Shown here: piece by piece, positions 56,117-64,000 of the stretch | Position numbering within the stretch: position 1 is the first letter of the stretch | Layout: every line of letters begins with the position of its first letter | The notes under the pieces: generated by a model | Told to the model about the DNA's origin: nothing | The model's database searches: none | What the model saw: only the letters and a program-made list of their open reading frames with translations | Source: Martinezella hainanensis | GTDB lineage: Bacteria > Pseudomonadota > Alphaproteobacteria > Rhizobiales > Rhizobiaceae | Length of the DNA stretch: 64,000 nucleotides | NCBI RefSeq assembly: GCF_900094555.1 | Contig: NZ_FMAC01000004.1 | Coordinates: 310,001 to 374,000 of the forward strand | Direction: 5' to 3' | Translations under genes and position numbers: made by a program

Positions 56117-56425
56117 TCAATGTGGATTGAAGATGGAGGACGGCTTGCAATTGTAGACGGGGCAAACCGGGTTATCCCTCGTCGGTACGTAGCTGCGGCC
56201 GGCATAATCGGATATGTCGCATTGACCGCTGTCGGCCACATAGCGATCGTAGAGAACCGGGCCGCCGCGAGGCGCAGGATAGCGCAATATAACTGCACGT
56301 TCCTTTGCGATGAGCTGCTGAACGGCAGCGCAGGTTTTGCTCAGTGACTCGTAGCGGGAAATTGCCGATGCCGGTCCGGCGATCATGAGTGCTGATAGAG
56401 TAACGGCTAAGGCTGCACTTCTCAT
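56117..56425 (-). CDS. Small secreted Cys-containing protein
   Basis: 102 residues. A signal peptide spans 1-21 (MRSAALAVTLSALMIAGPASA). The mature part has four cysteines (KTCAAV, GQCDIS, NPVCPVYNC), a KERAVILRYPAPRGG segment and YDRYVADSGQCD. Rhizobia encode many such short secreted proteins of unknown function. A GAGGGGG ribosome site precedes the ATG. No operon partner. Confidence 0.75.
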   Translation of the reverse strand: MRSAALAVTLSALMIAGPASAISRYESLSKTCAAVQQLIAKERAVILRYPAPRGGPVLYDRYVADSGQCDISDYAGRSYVPTRDNPVCPVYNCKPSSIFNPH

Positions 56426-56609
56426 GGATCGGCCCCCTCGGCGAAAGCATGGATCTTACATAGTCGCGCCGCGGCAGTTGCCAAGATCGGGCAGCGCTTC
56501 TCGTTGTAAAGCGATCCCGCTCTCTGGTGCTTCGGCAATGAGAACGGCCAAATTTGCAGCACGAATACCAAGGAAATAAACTTGCAACGTCACCCCTTCG
56601 GATCGCGCA

Positions 56610-56667
56610 CTGAAAGCCGACTGAAAGGTTGCCCGTCTTAAGCTCGCTAAGCTTCGTGGAGGAAGCA
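56610..56667 (+). promoter_or_regulatory. Upstream control region 1 of the tandem binding-protein genes
   Basis: CTGAAAG occurs twice with an 11-bp period (56610-56616 and 56621-56627), the spacing of a tandem site for an OmpR/PhoB-type regulator. The 22 bases GCTAAGCTTCGTGGAGGAAG plus CA (56646-56667) follow and are identical in the second copy. The true ribosome site (GGAGGAG) lies further down. Confidence 0.5.
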
Positions 56668-56717
56668 ATTTTGCGCAGCGTCGTATGGCGTGAGCATTCA
56701 AACCGGAGGAGACCTTA

Positions 56718-57731
56718 ATGCGTTCGTCGCGCACTCTTTTTAACACCGTAGCCCTATCCCTCGTCATGACAGCTGCTTCCTTTGCGGCTCCAGCGGCGCA
56801 TGCTGCTGATAAGATCTCGATCATGGTGGGTGGCTACGAGAAGCAGATCTATCTGCCGGCCAAACTTGCCGAAGGCCTCGGCTACTTCAAGGAGGAAGGT
56901 CTGAACGTCGAGCTTCTGAACGAGCCTGCAGGCGTTGATGCGGAAAACGAAATGCTGGCTGGTGCCGTCCAGGGCGTCGTCGGCTTCTACGATCACTGTA
57001 TCGACCTCCAGGGCAAGGGCAAGTTCGTCGAATCGGTCGTGCAGTTCAGCCAGGCCCCCGGCGAAGTCGAGCTGGTGTCGGCCAAGCATCCGGAGATCAA
57101 GGCCCCCGCCGATTTCAAGGGCAAGAGCCTCGGCGTTACCGGCCTCGGTTCTTCAACCAACTTTCTGACGCAGTATCTGGCCGTCAAGGCAGGCTTGAAG
57201 CTTGGGGAATTCACCTCCGTTCCGGTCGGTGCCGGCCAGACCTTCATCGCGGCCATGCAGCAGGATGCCATCCAAGCGGGCATGACGACCGAGCCGACGG
57301 TCTCGCGTCTCTTGAAGACCGGCGAGGCCAAGGTTCTGATCGACATGCGCACGATGGACGGGACAAGAGCTGCTCTGGGTGGAACCTATCCGGCAGCGTC
57401 TCTTTATATGCAGGAATCATGGGTCAAGGACCACAAGGAGGAAACGCAGAAGCTTGCGAACGCTTTCGTCAAGACACTGCATTTCATCAACACCCATTCG
57501 GCCGCCGAGATTGCCGACAAGATGCCGAAGGACTTCTATGTCGGTGACAAGGAAGGCTATGTGAAGGCGCTCGAAAACGGCAAGGCCATGTTCACGCCGG
57601 ATGGCGTCATGCCGGAAGACGGCCCGAAAACCGTTCTTGCCGTGCTTTCCGAGTTTTCCAAGAACGTCCAGGGCAAGTCGATCGACCTGAAGAGGACCTA
57701 CACGACGGAATTCGTCAAGAACGCCAAGTAG
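56718..57731 (+). CDS. ABC transporter substrate-binding protein, NitT/TauT (SsuA/THI5-like) family, copy 1
   Basis: 337 residues. A signal peptide spans about 1-30, ending AAHAADKISIMVGGYEKQIY. Family traits: LPAKLAEGLGYFKEEGLNVELL near 41-62, the VGFYDHC ligand-loop region, GLGSSTNFL near 142-150 and GAGQTFIAAMQQDAIQAGMT near 172-191. It binds a small solute, of the kind taurine, nitrate, sulfonates or pyrimidine precursors, but which one is not evident. It is a tandem duplicate of the gene at 57981, with its upstream leader duplicated as well. A GGAGGAG site precedes the ATG. A strong hairpin separates it from copy 2. Confidence 0.87.
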   Translation: MRSSRTLFNTVALSLVMTAASFAAPAAHAADKISIMVGGYEKQIYLPAKLAEGLGYFKEEGLNVELLNEPAGVDAENEMLAGAVQGVVGFYDHCIDLQGKGKFVESVVQFSQAPGEVELVSAKHPEIKAPADFKGKSLGVTGLGSSTNFLTQYLAVKAGLKLGEFTSVPVGAGQTFIAAMQQDAIQAGMTTEPTVSRLLKTGEAKVLIDMRTMDGTRAALGGTYPAASLYMQESWVKDHKEETQKLANAFVKTLHFINTHSAAEIADKMPKDFYVGDKEGYVKALENGKAMFTPDGVMPEDGPKTVLAVLSEFSKNVQGKSIDLKRTYTTEFVKNAK

Positions 57732-57793
57732 TTCGGAGCATCGTTCCCGGTCTCGACAAGGGCTGGGTTTCCGTCAGATCGCGAAGTGACAGA

Positions 57794-57831
57794 CGAACGC
57801 CGGCGGCACATATTCGTGCCGCCGGCGTTCG
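57794..57831. terminator. Strong hairpin between the tandem binding-protein genes
   Basis: Perfect 16-bp stem CGAACGCCGGCGGCAC / GTGCCGCCGGCGTTCG with a 6-nt loop, 63 bp after copy 1. There is no T-run after it, so it may slow polymerase or protect the 3' end rather than terminate fully. Confidence 0.6.
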
Positions 57832-57864
57832 CATTAATAAAATTGCAATGTCGCATTCAAGGGG

Positions 57865-57929
57865 CTGAAAGCTGAAAGCTAGCTGAAAGGTAGCCTACGT
57901 TAGTTTGGCTAAGCTTCGTGGAGGAAGCA
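57865..57929 (+). promoter_or_regulatory. Upstream control region 2 of the tandem binding-protein genes
   Basis: CTGAAAG occurs at 57865, 57872 and 57883; the last two have the same 11-bp period as in region 1. GCTAAGCTTCGTGGAGGAAG plus CA follows at 57908-57929. The distance from the last CTGAAAG to the ATG is 98 bp, against 97 in region 1. Confidence 0.5.
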
Positions 57930-57980
57930 CCTTTTCTGCAGCGTCGCATGGCGCAATGATTCAAACAGGAGGAGACATTG

Positions 57981-58994
57981 ATGCGTCCATCGCGCACCTT
58001 TTTTCACACCGTAGCCCTTTCTCTCGTCATGACTGCCGCTTCCTTTGCAGCGACGGCCGCCAATGCTGCCGACAAGATCTCCATCATGGTGGGCGGCTAC
58101 GAAAAGCAGATCTATCTGCCGGCCAAGCTCGCCGAATCCCTCGGCTACTTCAAGGATGAAGGCCTCGACGTCGAGCTTCTCAACGAATCCGCCGGTGTCG
58201 ACGCTGAAAACCAGCTGCTCGCAGGCGCCGTTCAGGGCGTCGTCGGCTTCTACGATCACTGTGTCGACCTGCAGGCCAAGGGCAAGTTCATCAAGTCCGT
58301 CGTGCAGTTCAGCCAGGCTCCGGGCGAAGTCGAGCTGGTTTCGTCGAAGTATCCTGATATCAAGTCCTTCGCCGACCTCAAGGGCAAGCGCGCCGGCGTT
58401 ACCGGCCTCGGCTCGTCGACCAACTTCCTGACGCTCTACATGGCGTCGAAGGCTGGTCTCTCGCCGGCCGACATCACGCCTGTTCCGGTCGGTGCCGGCC
58501 AGACCTTCATCGCCGCGATGCAGCAGGACGCCATCCAGGTTGGCATGACCACCGAGCCGACGATCTCGCGCCTGCTGAAGACCGGCGAAGCCAAGATCCT
58601 CGTCGATCTGCGCACGCTGAAGGGCACCGAAGCTGCGCTCGGCGGTACCTATCCGGCCGCATCGCTCTATATGGATGCCGCATGGGTCGATGCGCATAAG
58701 GACGAAGTGCAGAAGCTGGCGAATGCTTTCGTCAAGACGCTGCGCTTCATCAATACGCATTCCGCCGCCGAAATTGCCGACAAGATGCCGAAGGACTTCT
58801 ACGTCGGCGACAAGGACGGCTACATCAAGGCTCTCGACGCCGGCAAGGAAATGTTCACGGCCGACGGCGTGATGCCGGAAGATGGTCCGAAGACGGTTCT
58901 CGCCGTGCTCTCGCAGTTCTCGAAGAACGTGAAGGGCAAGACGATCGATCTGTCGAAGACCTACACGACGGAATTCGTCAAGAACGTCAAGTAA
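57981..58994 (+). CDS. ABC transporter substrate-binding protein, NitT/TauT family, copy 2
   Basis: 337 residues from ATG 57981 (AGGAGGAG upstream; the preceding TTG is rejected). By eye most residues match copy 1, including the signal peptide and all motifs. Differences cluster at charged surface positions and in a few loop segments, for example SKYPDIKSFADLKGKRAG against AKHPEIKAPADFKGKSLG. It is nearest to the ATPase and permease genes. The two proteins probably share one transporter and may differ in affinity, substrate range or expression. Confidence 0.88.
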   Translation: MRPSRTFFHTVALSLVMTAASFAATAANAADKISIMVGGYEKQIYLPAKLAESLGYFKDEGLDVELLNESAGVDAENQLLAGAVQGVVGFYDHCVDLQAKGKFIKSVVQFSQAPGEVELVSSKYPDIKSFADLKGKRAGVTGLGSSTNFLTLYMASKAGLSPADITPVPVGAGQTFIAAMQQDAIQVGMTTEPTISRLLKTGEAKILVDLRTLKGTEAALGGTYPAASLYMDAAWVDAHKDEVQKLANAFVKTLRFINTHSAAEIADKMPKDFYVGDKDGYIKALDAGKEMFTADGVMPEDGPKTVLAVLSQFSKNVKGKTIDLSKTYTTEFVKNVK

Positions 58995-59005
58995 GCAGTC
59001 AGAAC

Positions 59006-59045
59006 GCCGCTTCCGGCCAGTTTTCAAACAGGTTCCGGAAGCGGC
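59006..59045. terminator. Hairpin after binding-protein copy 2
   Basis: GCCGCTTCCGG / CCGGAAGCGGC, an 11-bp perfect stem with an 18-nt loop, 11 bp after the stop and before the ATPase gene. Probably modulates expression of the ATPase and permease relative to the binding protein. Confidence 0.5.
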
Positions 59046-59114
59046 AGTTCAAAAGATTTGCAGTTCACTGGGCTTTGCGTGCACGCCCTGAAGGCACGCG
59101 TCAGGATCAGCACC

Positions 59115-59933
59115 ATGCAACAGGATGAACGCCGCGCACCGGCGATCGAGCTCATCAATGTCAGCCGCCGTTTCGTATCGCCGACCGGCAAATCGCTGAC
59201 CGCACTGCGCGATTTCAACATGACCGTCGAACGCGGCGAATTCGTCGCTGTTGTCGGACCGACGGGCTGCGGCAAGTCGACGACGCTCAACCTCGTCACC
59301 GGCCTTGCCAAGCCGAGCGCCGGCGAAGTTCGCCTGATGGGCGGCCCGGTCAACGGCATCGACCCTCGCGTCGGCTTCGCCTTCCAGACGGATGCGCTCT
59401 TCCCCTGGAAGAACGTCATCGAAAACGTCATGGCCGGCCCACTGTTTCGCGGCAAGTCGAAGGCCGAGGCCGAGAAGATGGCCAAGGACTGGCTCGCCCG
59501 CGTCGGCCTCTCGAAGTTCCTGCATCACTATCCGCATCAGCTCTCGGGCGGCATGCGCAAGCGCGTTTCGCTGGCGCAGACCTTCATCAACGAGCCGGAA
59601 ATCCTGCTGATGGACGAGCCCTTCTCGGCCCTCGACGTACAGACCCGCACGGTCATGCATGAAGAACTGCTGAAGCTCTGGGCCGAACGCCAGGCATCGG
59701 TCGTTTTCGTGACGCACGATCTCGAAGAAGCCGTGGCGCTTGCCGACAAGGTCTATGTGCTGACTGCCGGCCCGGCGACGGTGAAATCGGTCTACACGAT
59801 CGACCTGCCGCGACCGCGCGTCGTTTCGGAGATCCGCTACGAGCAGAACTTCATCGATTATTGCAAGACGATCTGGGACGACCTGCGCGAAGAGGTCGAA
59901 ACCAGCTATCGCCGTGCCGCTGAAGCGGCATAA
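59115..59933 (+). CDS. ABC transporter ATP-binding protein (NitT/TauT type)
   Basis: 272 residues from ATG 59115 (AGGATC upstream). Walker A GPTGCGKST near 49-57, Q-loop FAFQTDALFPWKNV, signature LSGGMRKRV near 147-155, Walker B LLMDEPFSALD, and H-loop VTHDLEEAVALAD. The sequence matches the SsuB/TauB/NrtD class. It forms the motor of the importer with the permease 13 bp downstream and the tandem binding proteins upstream. Confidence 0.92.
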   Translation: MQQDERRAPAIELINVSRRFVSPTGKSLTALRDFNMTVERGEFVAVVGPTGCGKSTTLNLVTGLAKPSAGEVRLMGGPVNGIDPRVGFAFQTDALFPWKNVIENVMAGPLFRGKSKAEAEKMAKDWLARVGLSKFLHHYPHQLSGGMRKRVSLAQTFINEPEILLMDEPFSALDVQTRTVMHEELLKLWAERQASVVFVTHDLEEAVALADKVYVLTAGPATVKSVYTIDLPRPRVVSEIRYEQNFIDYCKTIWDDLREEVETSYRRAAEAA

Positions 59934-59946
59934 GGGAGGATTGATC

Positions 59947-60828
59947 ATGGCAAACACAGCCCTCGAAACAGGCAATGCCCCGATCTTCCGTGCCGGCACC
60001 TCGGACGCGGAAATCGAAGCTGCGGCGCTGAAGGCGCTCGCTCGTCGCAAGTATGTCGTCAAGGCCTGGCAGATCGGCATTCTGCTCGCCATCCTCGGCC
60101 TCTGGCAGCTTGCCTCCGACCTACACTGGATCGATCCGTTCTTCTATTCGAGCCCCTATGGCATCGCACTGCGCCTCTGGGACTGGATCACCGAAGGCAC
60201 CGAGAGCGGCTCGCTCTGGTATCATCTCGGTGTCACCATGGAAGAAGCGCTGATCGGCTTCATCATCGGCTCGGTGACCGGCGTTCTCGTCGGCGTCGCC
60301 CTTGGCCGCAACAAGCTCGCTTCCGATATCCTGTCGATCTACATCAAGGCGATCAATTCGATTCCGCGCGTCGTTCTCGCGCCGATCTTCGTGATGATCA
60401 TGGGTCTCGGCCTGCCGTCCAAGGTGGCGCTCGCCTTTATCATGGTGTTCTTCGTCGTGTTCGCCAATGCCTTCCAGGGCGTCCGCGAAGCCGATCGCAA
60501 CATGATCGCCAATGCCCGCATCCTCGGCGCCTCCAACTGGCAGGTGACCCGCAACGTCATCCTGCCGTCGGCAATGAGCTGGATTTTTGCAAGCCTGCAC
60601 ATCTCCTTCTCCTTCGCCATCATCGGCGCCATCGTCGGCGAGTTCGTCGGATCGCTGGCCGGTATCGGCTACCTGATCTCGATCGCCAAGGGCACTTATG
60701 ATGCCGCCGGCCTCTATGCCGCGATCATCCTGGTGATGGTCGTCACGCTCGGCGCCGAATATGTGATGACGCTCATCGAAAACCGCATCACCCGCTGGCG
60801 TCCGCAGCAGAGCCTCGACACGCACTAA
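59947..60828 (+). CDS. ABC transporter permease (NitT/TauT type)
   Basis: 293 residues from ATG 59947, with AAGGGAGGA upstream. About six to seven membrane helices follow a 35-residue cytoplasmic start. The coupling EAA-type loop reads READRNMIANARILGASNWQ near 182-201, and the conserved INSIPRVVLAPIFVM lies near 136-150. This is the SsuC/TauC pattern. Last gene of the importer operon; an intrinsic terminator follows. Confidence 0.92.
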   Translation: MANTALETGNAPIFRAGTSDAEIEAAALKALARRKYVVKAWQIGILLAILGLWQLASDLHWIDPFFYSSPYGIALRLWDWITEGTESGSLWYHLGVTMEEALIGFIIGSVTGVLVGVALGRNKLASDILSIYIKAINSIPRVVLAPIFVMIMGLGLPSKVALAFIMVFFVVFANAFQGVREADRNMIANARILGASNWQVTRNVILPSAMSWIFASLHISFSFAIIGAIVGEFVGSLAGIGYLISIAKGTYDAAGLYAAIILVMVVTLGAEYVMTLIENRITRWRPQQSLDTH

Positions 60829-60860
60829 GCAGCCAATTACTGGCACCTCCCAAGGCCGGG

Positions 60861-60888
60861 GGCCGGGCATCTTGCCCGGCCTTTTTTG
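60861..60888 (+). terminator. Intrinsic terminator of the NitT/TauT-type operon
   Basis: GGCCGGGC pairs with GCCCGGCC around a 5-nt loop and is followed by TTTTTTGTT, 33 bp after the permease stop. Confidence 0.9.
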
Positions 60889-60903
60889 TTTTACGCAGGC
60901 GGC

Positions 60904-61071
60904 TCCCTCTCCCCGCTTGCGGGGAGAGGGCTGGGGTGAGGGGCCACGGGCTGTCGACTTGAGGGAGAGTTTTGATTGGCTTTCCGCGAGAAGCGCCGCA
61001 AGCAAGGTGCTTCCATATTCTTCAGGAGCAGCCCCTCACCCTAACCCTCTCCCCGCGCGCGGGGAGAGGGG
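60904..61071. repeat. Pair of CCTCTCCCCG palindromic repeats
   Basis: Facing copies at 60904-60943 (CCCTCTCCCCGCTTGCGGGG and on to GGTGAGGGG) and 61032-61071 (CCCCTCACCCTAACCCTCTC, then CCCGCGCGCGGGGAGAGGGG). Same element as at 12077 and 36758. They lie between two converging operons. Confidence 0.8.
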
Positions 61072-61101
61072 ACTATCTCGCCATCACCGCCGCTTGCACT
61101 T

Positions 61102-62517
61102 TCAAACCGCCGGCAGCCGAACACTGACCAGCAGGCCGCCACCGGCGGCATCGGCGAGGGCGGCGGAACCGCCGGCGCCGTCGACGACCTCGCGGACGAT
61201 GGCAAGCCCCAGGCCGCTGCCTTCCGGCTCCGTGCCCATGATGCGGTAGAAGCGTTCGAACACATGGGCGCGCTCGGCCTCGGGAATGCCCGGGCCATTG
61301 TCTTCGAACCATAAAAGCGCCGTGTCGTCTTCCTGTTCAACGCCAACAGTCACGCGGCCGCCGTCCTGCGTGTAACGCAAGGCATTGTCGATAAGATTGA
61401 CCAGCATTTCGCGCAGCATGGTGCCGTCGCCCTCGACGCAGACCGGCTTTTCGCTCGCCTCGAGACCCAGGTCGATATTGCGGCGCAAGGCTTCCTCGGC
61501 GAGCGTTTCCAGCACGCGTCTGGCTGTTTCGGCGAGGTCGATAGTATCGTTGCGTGGTCGCCGGCTGCCGTGCTCGGCACGAGACAATGTGAGGAGCTGA
61601 CTGGCAAGCCGCGTGACTTGCCGTGTGCTGGAGCGCAGCGCCGTCAGCGCCTCGTCGCGTCTGATATTGTCCGTCTCGCGGGCAGCGACGCTCGCCTGCG
61701 TCGAAATCAGCGCCAGCGGCGTGCGCAGCTGATGGGCGGCGTTCGAAACGAAGCGGCGCTGCGCGGCCATCTGGTTCTGCACCCGCTCCATATGATCGTT
61801 GAGGGCATGGACGAGCGGCCGAAGCTCGTTCTGCACCATATGGGGGTCGAGCGGATCGAGACGCTGGCGGCCGCGCTCGCGCACGGCATCGCGCAGCCGC
61901 AGCACCGGCGCAAGGCCGCGCTGCAGACCAATGATGGTCACCAGGCCGGCGAGCAGGACGAGGGCCAGCTGCTTGGTGAAATCCGAGAGCCACAGCCGGC
62001 GGCGCATGGCATCCTGGCTGTTGTGCGTGACGGCAACCGCGACGGAAATGGTGCTGTCCTGATCGAGGCCAACAACGGGATGGCTCAGCATGAGCACGCG
62101 GACGCCGTCGGTCCGAAAGGTCCTGTCTTCGCCGATGCTGTCACGCTCCGGCCGAGGCAGGTCGGGGAAGCCCGCGACGAGATTTCCCCATGCGGTCACG
62201 ACCTTATAGAAGACACGATCGCCATAGCCTGTATCGAACATTTCCAATGCGGCGGGCGGAATGTCGATCTGCACCGTGCCGTTGGCATCGACGCGCACGG
62301 CCTCGGCGATCACGCGTGCAGAGGCGAGGAGCGTATGATCGGTGACGAGATTGGCCGTCGCGTCGGCCGAACGGAAGCTTAGATAGAGATTGATGCAGAT
62401 GGCGCCGATCAGGGTCAGCACGACCCAGGCCAAAAGCTGCGCCCGCAGGCTCGTCTTCACCGCGCCGACGGCGCGGCTCAGGATTCCCTTGGATGGTGCA
62501 GCTTCATCATTGTGCAT
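61102..62517 (-). CDS. Two-component sensor histidine kinase (TctE-like)
   Basis: 471 residues from ATG 62517, inside the last codons of the regulator gene. Two membrane helices (about 25-45 and 162-182) bracket a periplasmic 2CSK_N-type sensor domain with the segment AALEMFDTGYGDRVFYKV. The phospho-acceptor His is in SNAAHQLRTPLALI. The ATPase domain has NLIDNALRYT, DNGPGIP and GSGLGLAIV. TctE kinases usually control tricarboxylate uptake, but no tctABC genes are here and the signal is unknown. Confidence 0.9.
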   Translation of the reverse strand: MHNDEAAPSKGILSRAVGAVKTSLRAQLLAWVVLTLIGAICINLYLSFRSADATANLVTDHTLLASARVIAEAVRVDANGTVQIDIPPAALEMFDTGYGDRVFYKVVTAWGNLVAGFPDLPRPERDSIGEDRTFRTDGVRVLMLSHPVVGLDQDSTISVAVAVTHNSQDAMRRRLWLSDFTKQLALVLLAGLVTIIGLQRGLAPVLRLRDAVRERGRQRLDPLDPHMVQNELRPLVHALNDHMERVQNQMAAQRRFVSNAAHQLRTPLALISTQASVAARETDNIRRDEALTALRSSTRQVTRLASQLLTLSRAEHGSRRPRNDTIDLAETARRVLETLAEEALRRNIDLGLEASEKPVCVEGDGTMLREMLVNLIDNALRYTQDGGRVTVGVEQEDDTALLWFEDNGPGIPEAERAHVFERFYRIMGTEPEGSGLGLAIVREVVDGAGGSAALADAAGGGLLVSVRLPAV

Positions 62518-63175
62518 GGCGAAGGAGATAGCCGAGGCCGCGTAGCGTTGCGATCTGCACGGTGCTGCCTTCGAGCTTCTTGCGGACGCGATGCACATAG
62601 ATTTCGATGGCGCTGGTGTCGGCAAGATCATCGAAGCCGAAGACGCTTTCCGAGAGCGTCGCCTTGGTGACGGTCGTGCCGGCCTTCATGACGAGATGTT
62701 CGAGCACGGCGTGCTCGCGCGGCGTCAACGCCAGGGATTCTCCGGCCAGATAGAATTGTCGCGTGCCGCCATCGAATACCAGGTCGCCGACGGCGATCTC
62801 AGGCGCGGCACGGTCATGACCACGGCGCACGGCAGCCCGTATGCGAGCTTCGAGCTCGGCAATCTCGAAGGGTTTTGCCAGATAATCGTCGGCGCCGCTG
62901 TCGAGGCCGGCGACCCGGCCATCGAGGCTGGCATTGGCCGTCAGAATGATGACAGGCACCTTGTTGCCACTCTGGCGCAAGCGCTTGAGCAGCGTCAGCC
63001 CGTCCATTTTCGGCAGCGACAGGTCGAGGATGACGATGGCGTAGGCGGCGACTTTCAACATGTGCTCGGCATCTTCGCCATCATAGGCGATGTCGACGAC
63101 ATATTGCGCCTGACGCAGCGCCTTGCCGAGCCAGGACGCCAGTTCGCGGTTGTCTTCGACGATCAGGAGCCTCAT
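62507..63175 (-). CDS. Two-component response regulator, OmpR family (TctD-like)
   Basis: 222 residues from ATG 63175 (the upstream in-frame start at 63193 is rejected in favour of MRLLIVEDN). Receiver domain 1-120 with acceptor Asp51 in VILDLSLPKMDG and the conserved Lys in YLAKPFE. The C-terminal winged-helix DNA-binding domain has LALTPREHAVLEHLV and YVHRVRKKLEG. It overlaps the kinase gene by 11 bp. As an OmpR-type protein it could bind direct repeats with 10-11 bp spacing. Confidence 0.92.
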   Translation of the reverse strand: MRLLIVEDNRELASWLGKALRQAQYVVDIAYDGEDAEHMLKVAAYAIVILDLSLPKMDGLTLLKRLRQSGNKVPVIILTANASLDGRVAGLDSGADDYLAKPFEIAELEARIRAAVRRGHDRAAPEIAVGDLVFDGGTRQFYLAGESLALTPREHAVLEHLVMKAGTTVTKATLSESVFGFDDLADTSAIEIYVHRVRKKLEGSTVQIATLRGLGYLLRHAQ

Positions 63176-63238
63176 GCAGCGACTATACAGCAAGTATCGG
63201 ATATGGCGAACATTTCCGGCGGTTTTCCGGCCAGGGTC

Positions 63239-64000
63239 TCATCTGTTGCCGAGCCTCAGACCCATCTCCCTGACCTCTCTCAGATACACCTTGCGCGCAT
63301 AGGGCGGGGTCAGATTGTGGTCCGCTTCGGGGATGATGGTGAGGCGTATATCCGGAAAATGCTTCAGGCCGGCGCCGTTCTCGCCGAACTGGTCATGCAG
63401 GTGGTCGAGGCCAATATCGTGGGCGCTGTAGATCAGGGACATGTCGACGCCGCGTCTGGCGAGCGTACGGAAACCGCCCAGCACAGGTCCTTGCGCCGCA
63501 GAGAAGATAGGGAACGCACCGAGCAGCTGGCGAGCCGATCGTATCGCCCGCCGGCCGAGCCCGGTCGCCACGTTGCATATGGCGCTTCTCGCATCGATCT
63601 GGCCGCCGAAGAGCCGCTTCAGCGTCTCCATTTGCAGGAGCTTGCGGCCATAGGTCTCGAGCGATCGGGGAGCGAAGCGCAGGGCTTCATCGACCGATCG
63701 GCTCTCGTCCCAATGGAAGCTGTAGGGATTGACCGTGATGAGGCCGCCGCAACGGGCGTCGCGCAACGCTGCTTGAAAGGCGAGATAGCCGCCGCTGCAG
63801 CGCCCCACCACATAGGCCGGCAGCAGATGCCGGCTCTCCAGAAGATCCAGCGCCTCGGTGACATCCCGATGTTGTTCGCGGGAATAGAGTACCTGTTCCG
63901 GAGCATCGGAAAGCGGCGGACTGTCGCCGACATTGGCCGTATCGAAACGCAGCGAGGCAATGCCGTCGCGGGCAAGCGCGCGCGCCATGGCGACCGACAT
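63239..64000 (-). CDS. Alpha/beta hydrolase, N-terminal part beyond the window
   Basis: At least 253 residues; the right edge of the window coincides with an in-frame ATG, so the true start may lie outside. The nucleophile elbow is GRCSGGYLAF (about 66-75), with Ser in the serine-hydrolase position. Asp in LIYSAHDIGLDHL and His in PEADHNLTPPYAR complete a plausible triad. The SGG elbow with a preceding Cys resembles hydrolases found with polysaccharide export genes. Function unknown. Confidence 0.75.
   Translation of the reverse strand: MSVAMARALARDGIASLRFDTANVGDSPPLSDAPEQVLYSREQHRDVTEALDLLESRHLLPAYVVGRCSGGYLAFQAALRDARCGGLITVNPYSFHWDESRSVDEALRFAPRSLETYGRKLLQMETLKRLFGGQIDARSAICNVATGLGRRAIRSARQLLGAFPIFSAAQGPVLGGFRTLARRGVDMSLIYSAHDIGLDHLHDQFGENGAGLKHFPDIRLTIIPEADHNLTPPYARKVYLREVREMGLRLGNR

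Noticed and set aside
1..64000. tRNA, rRNA, phage or insertion-sequence genes
   Set aside because: None recognised by eye; no transposase or integrase motifs and no cloverleaf-like sequence noticed, although a tRNA scan was not run.

Overview
The window is high-GC (about 60%), densely packed alphaproteobacterial DNA and most resembles Rhizobium or a close relative. Evidence for this: several copies of RIME-like intergenic palindromic repeats, rhizobial-type ABC transporters, a complete hut cluster with hutF, a DUF1612/RHE_PE00001-family protein, and an Lrp regulator divergent from tryptophan 2,3-dioxygenase. No rRNA, tRNA, CRISPR, phage or insertion sequence was recognised. Both ends cut genes (a sugar permease at base 1, an alpha/beta hydrolase at base 64000).

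Layout. 1-3.2 kb: minus-strand ABC transporter of the glycerol GlpSTPQ type (two different ATPases, one complete and one cut permease). 3.9-11.6 kb: a sugar locus in which a ROK repressor, a Gfo/Idh oxidoreductase and a ThuA-like protein run leftwards and a binding protein, two permeases and an ATPase run rightwards; it resembles the thu (trehalose/maltitol) loci in layout. 11.6-17.6 kb: DUF427 protein, TetR, an M23 peptidase-like protein, mntH and kynA. 17.6-23.4 kb: a KynR-like Lrp, then an AcrR-type repressor divergent from an AcrAB-type RND pump. 23.5-31.9 kb: a secreted DUF5666 protein, a 50-residue membrane peptide, then hutC-hutF (minus) and hutIHUD (plus), the histidine degradation route. 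32-41 kb: a sulfite-oxidase-like enzyme, an MFS exporter, a VapBC pair, a thiolase, a copper P-type ATPase with a CueR/HmrR-type promoter, and the DUF1612 protein. 41.3-54.6 kb: an MdtABC-type RND system (one adaptor, two permeases), then a second MexAB-type pump read leftwards with a divergent TetR gene. 54.8-56.4 kb: small regulatory and secreted proteins. 56.7-60.8 kb: a NitT/TauT-type ABC transporter with tandemly duplicated binding-protein genes. 61-63.2 kb: a TctDE-like two-component system.

The window is mainly uptake of sugars, histidine and other nutrients plus three RND efflux systems, each with local regulators. Many regulator-operator pairs can be read directly: paired ROK-type sites, an AcrR-type palindrome, a HutC palindrome, a 19-bp-spacer copper promoter, a palindrome in the kynA/Lrp gap, and a duplicated CTGAAAG-N4-CTGAAAG direct repeat before both tandem binding-protein genes. 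I did not find a clearly new large system. The most unusual items are the duplicated binding-protein/leader unit, the asymmetric ATPase pair, an M23 protein with an altered zinc ligand, and a VapC with an altered acidic residue.
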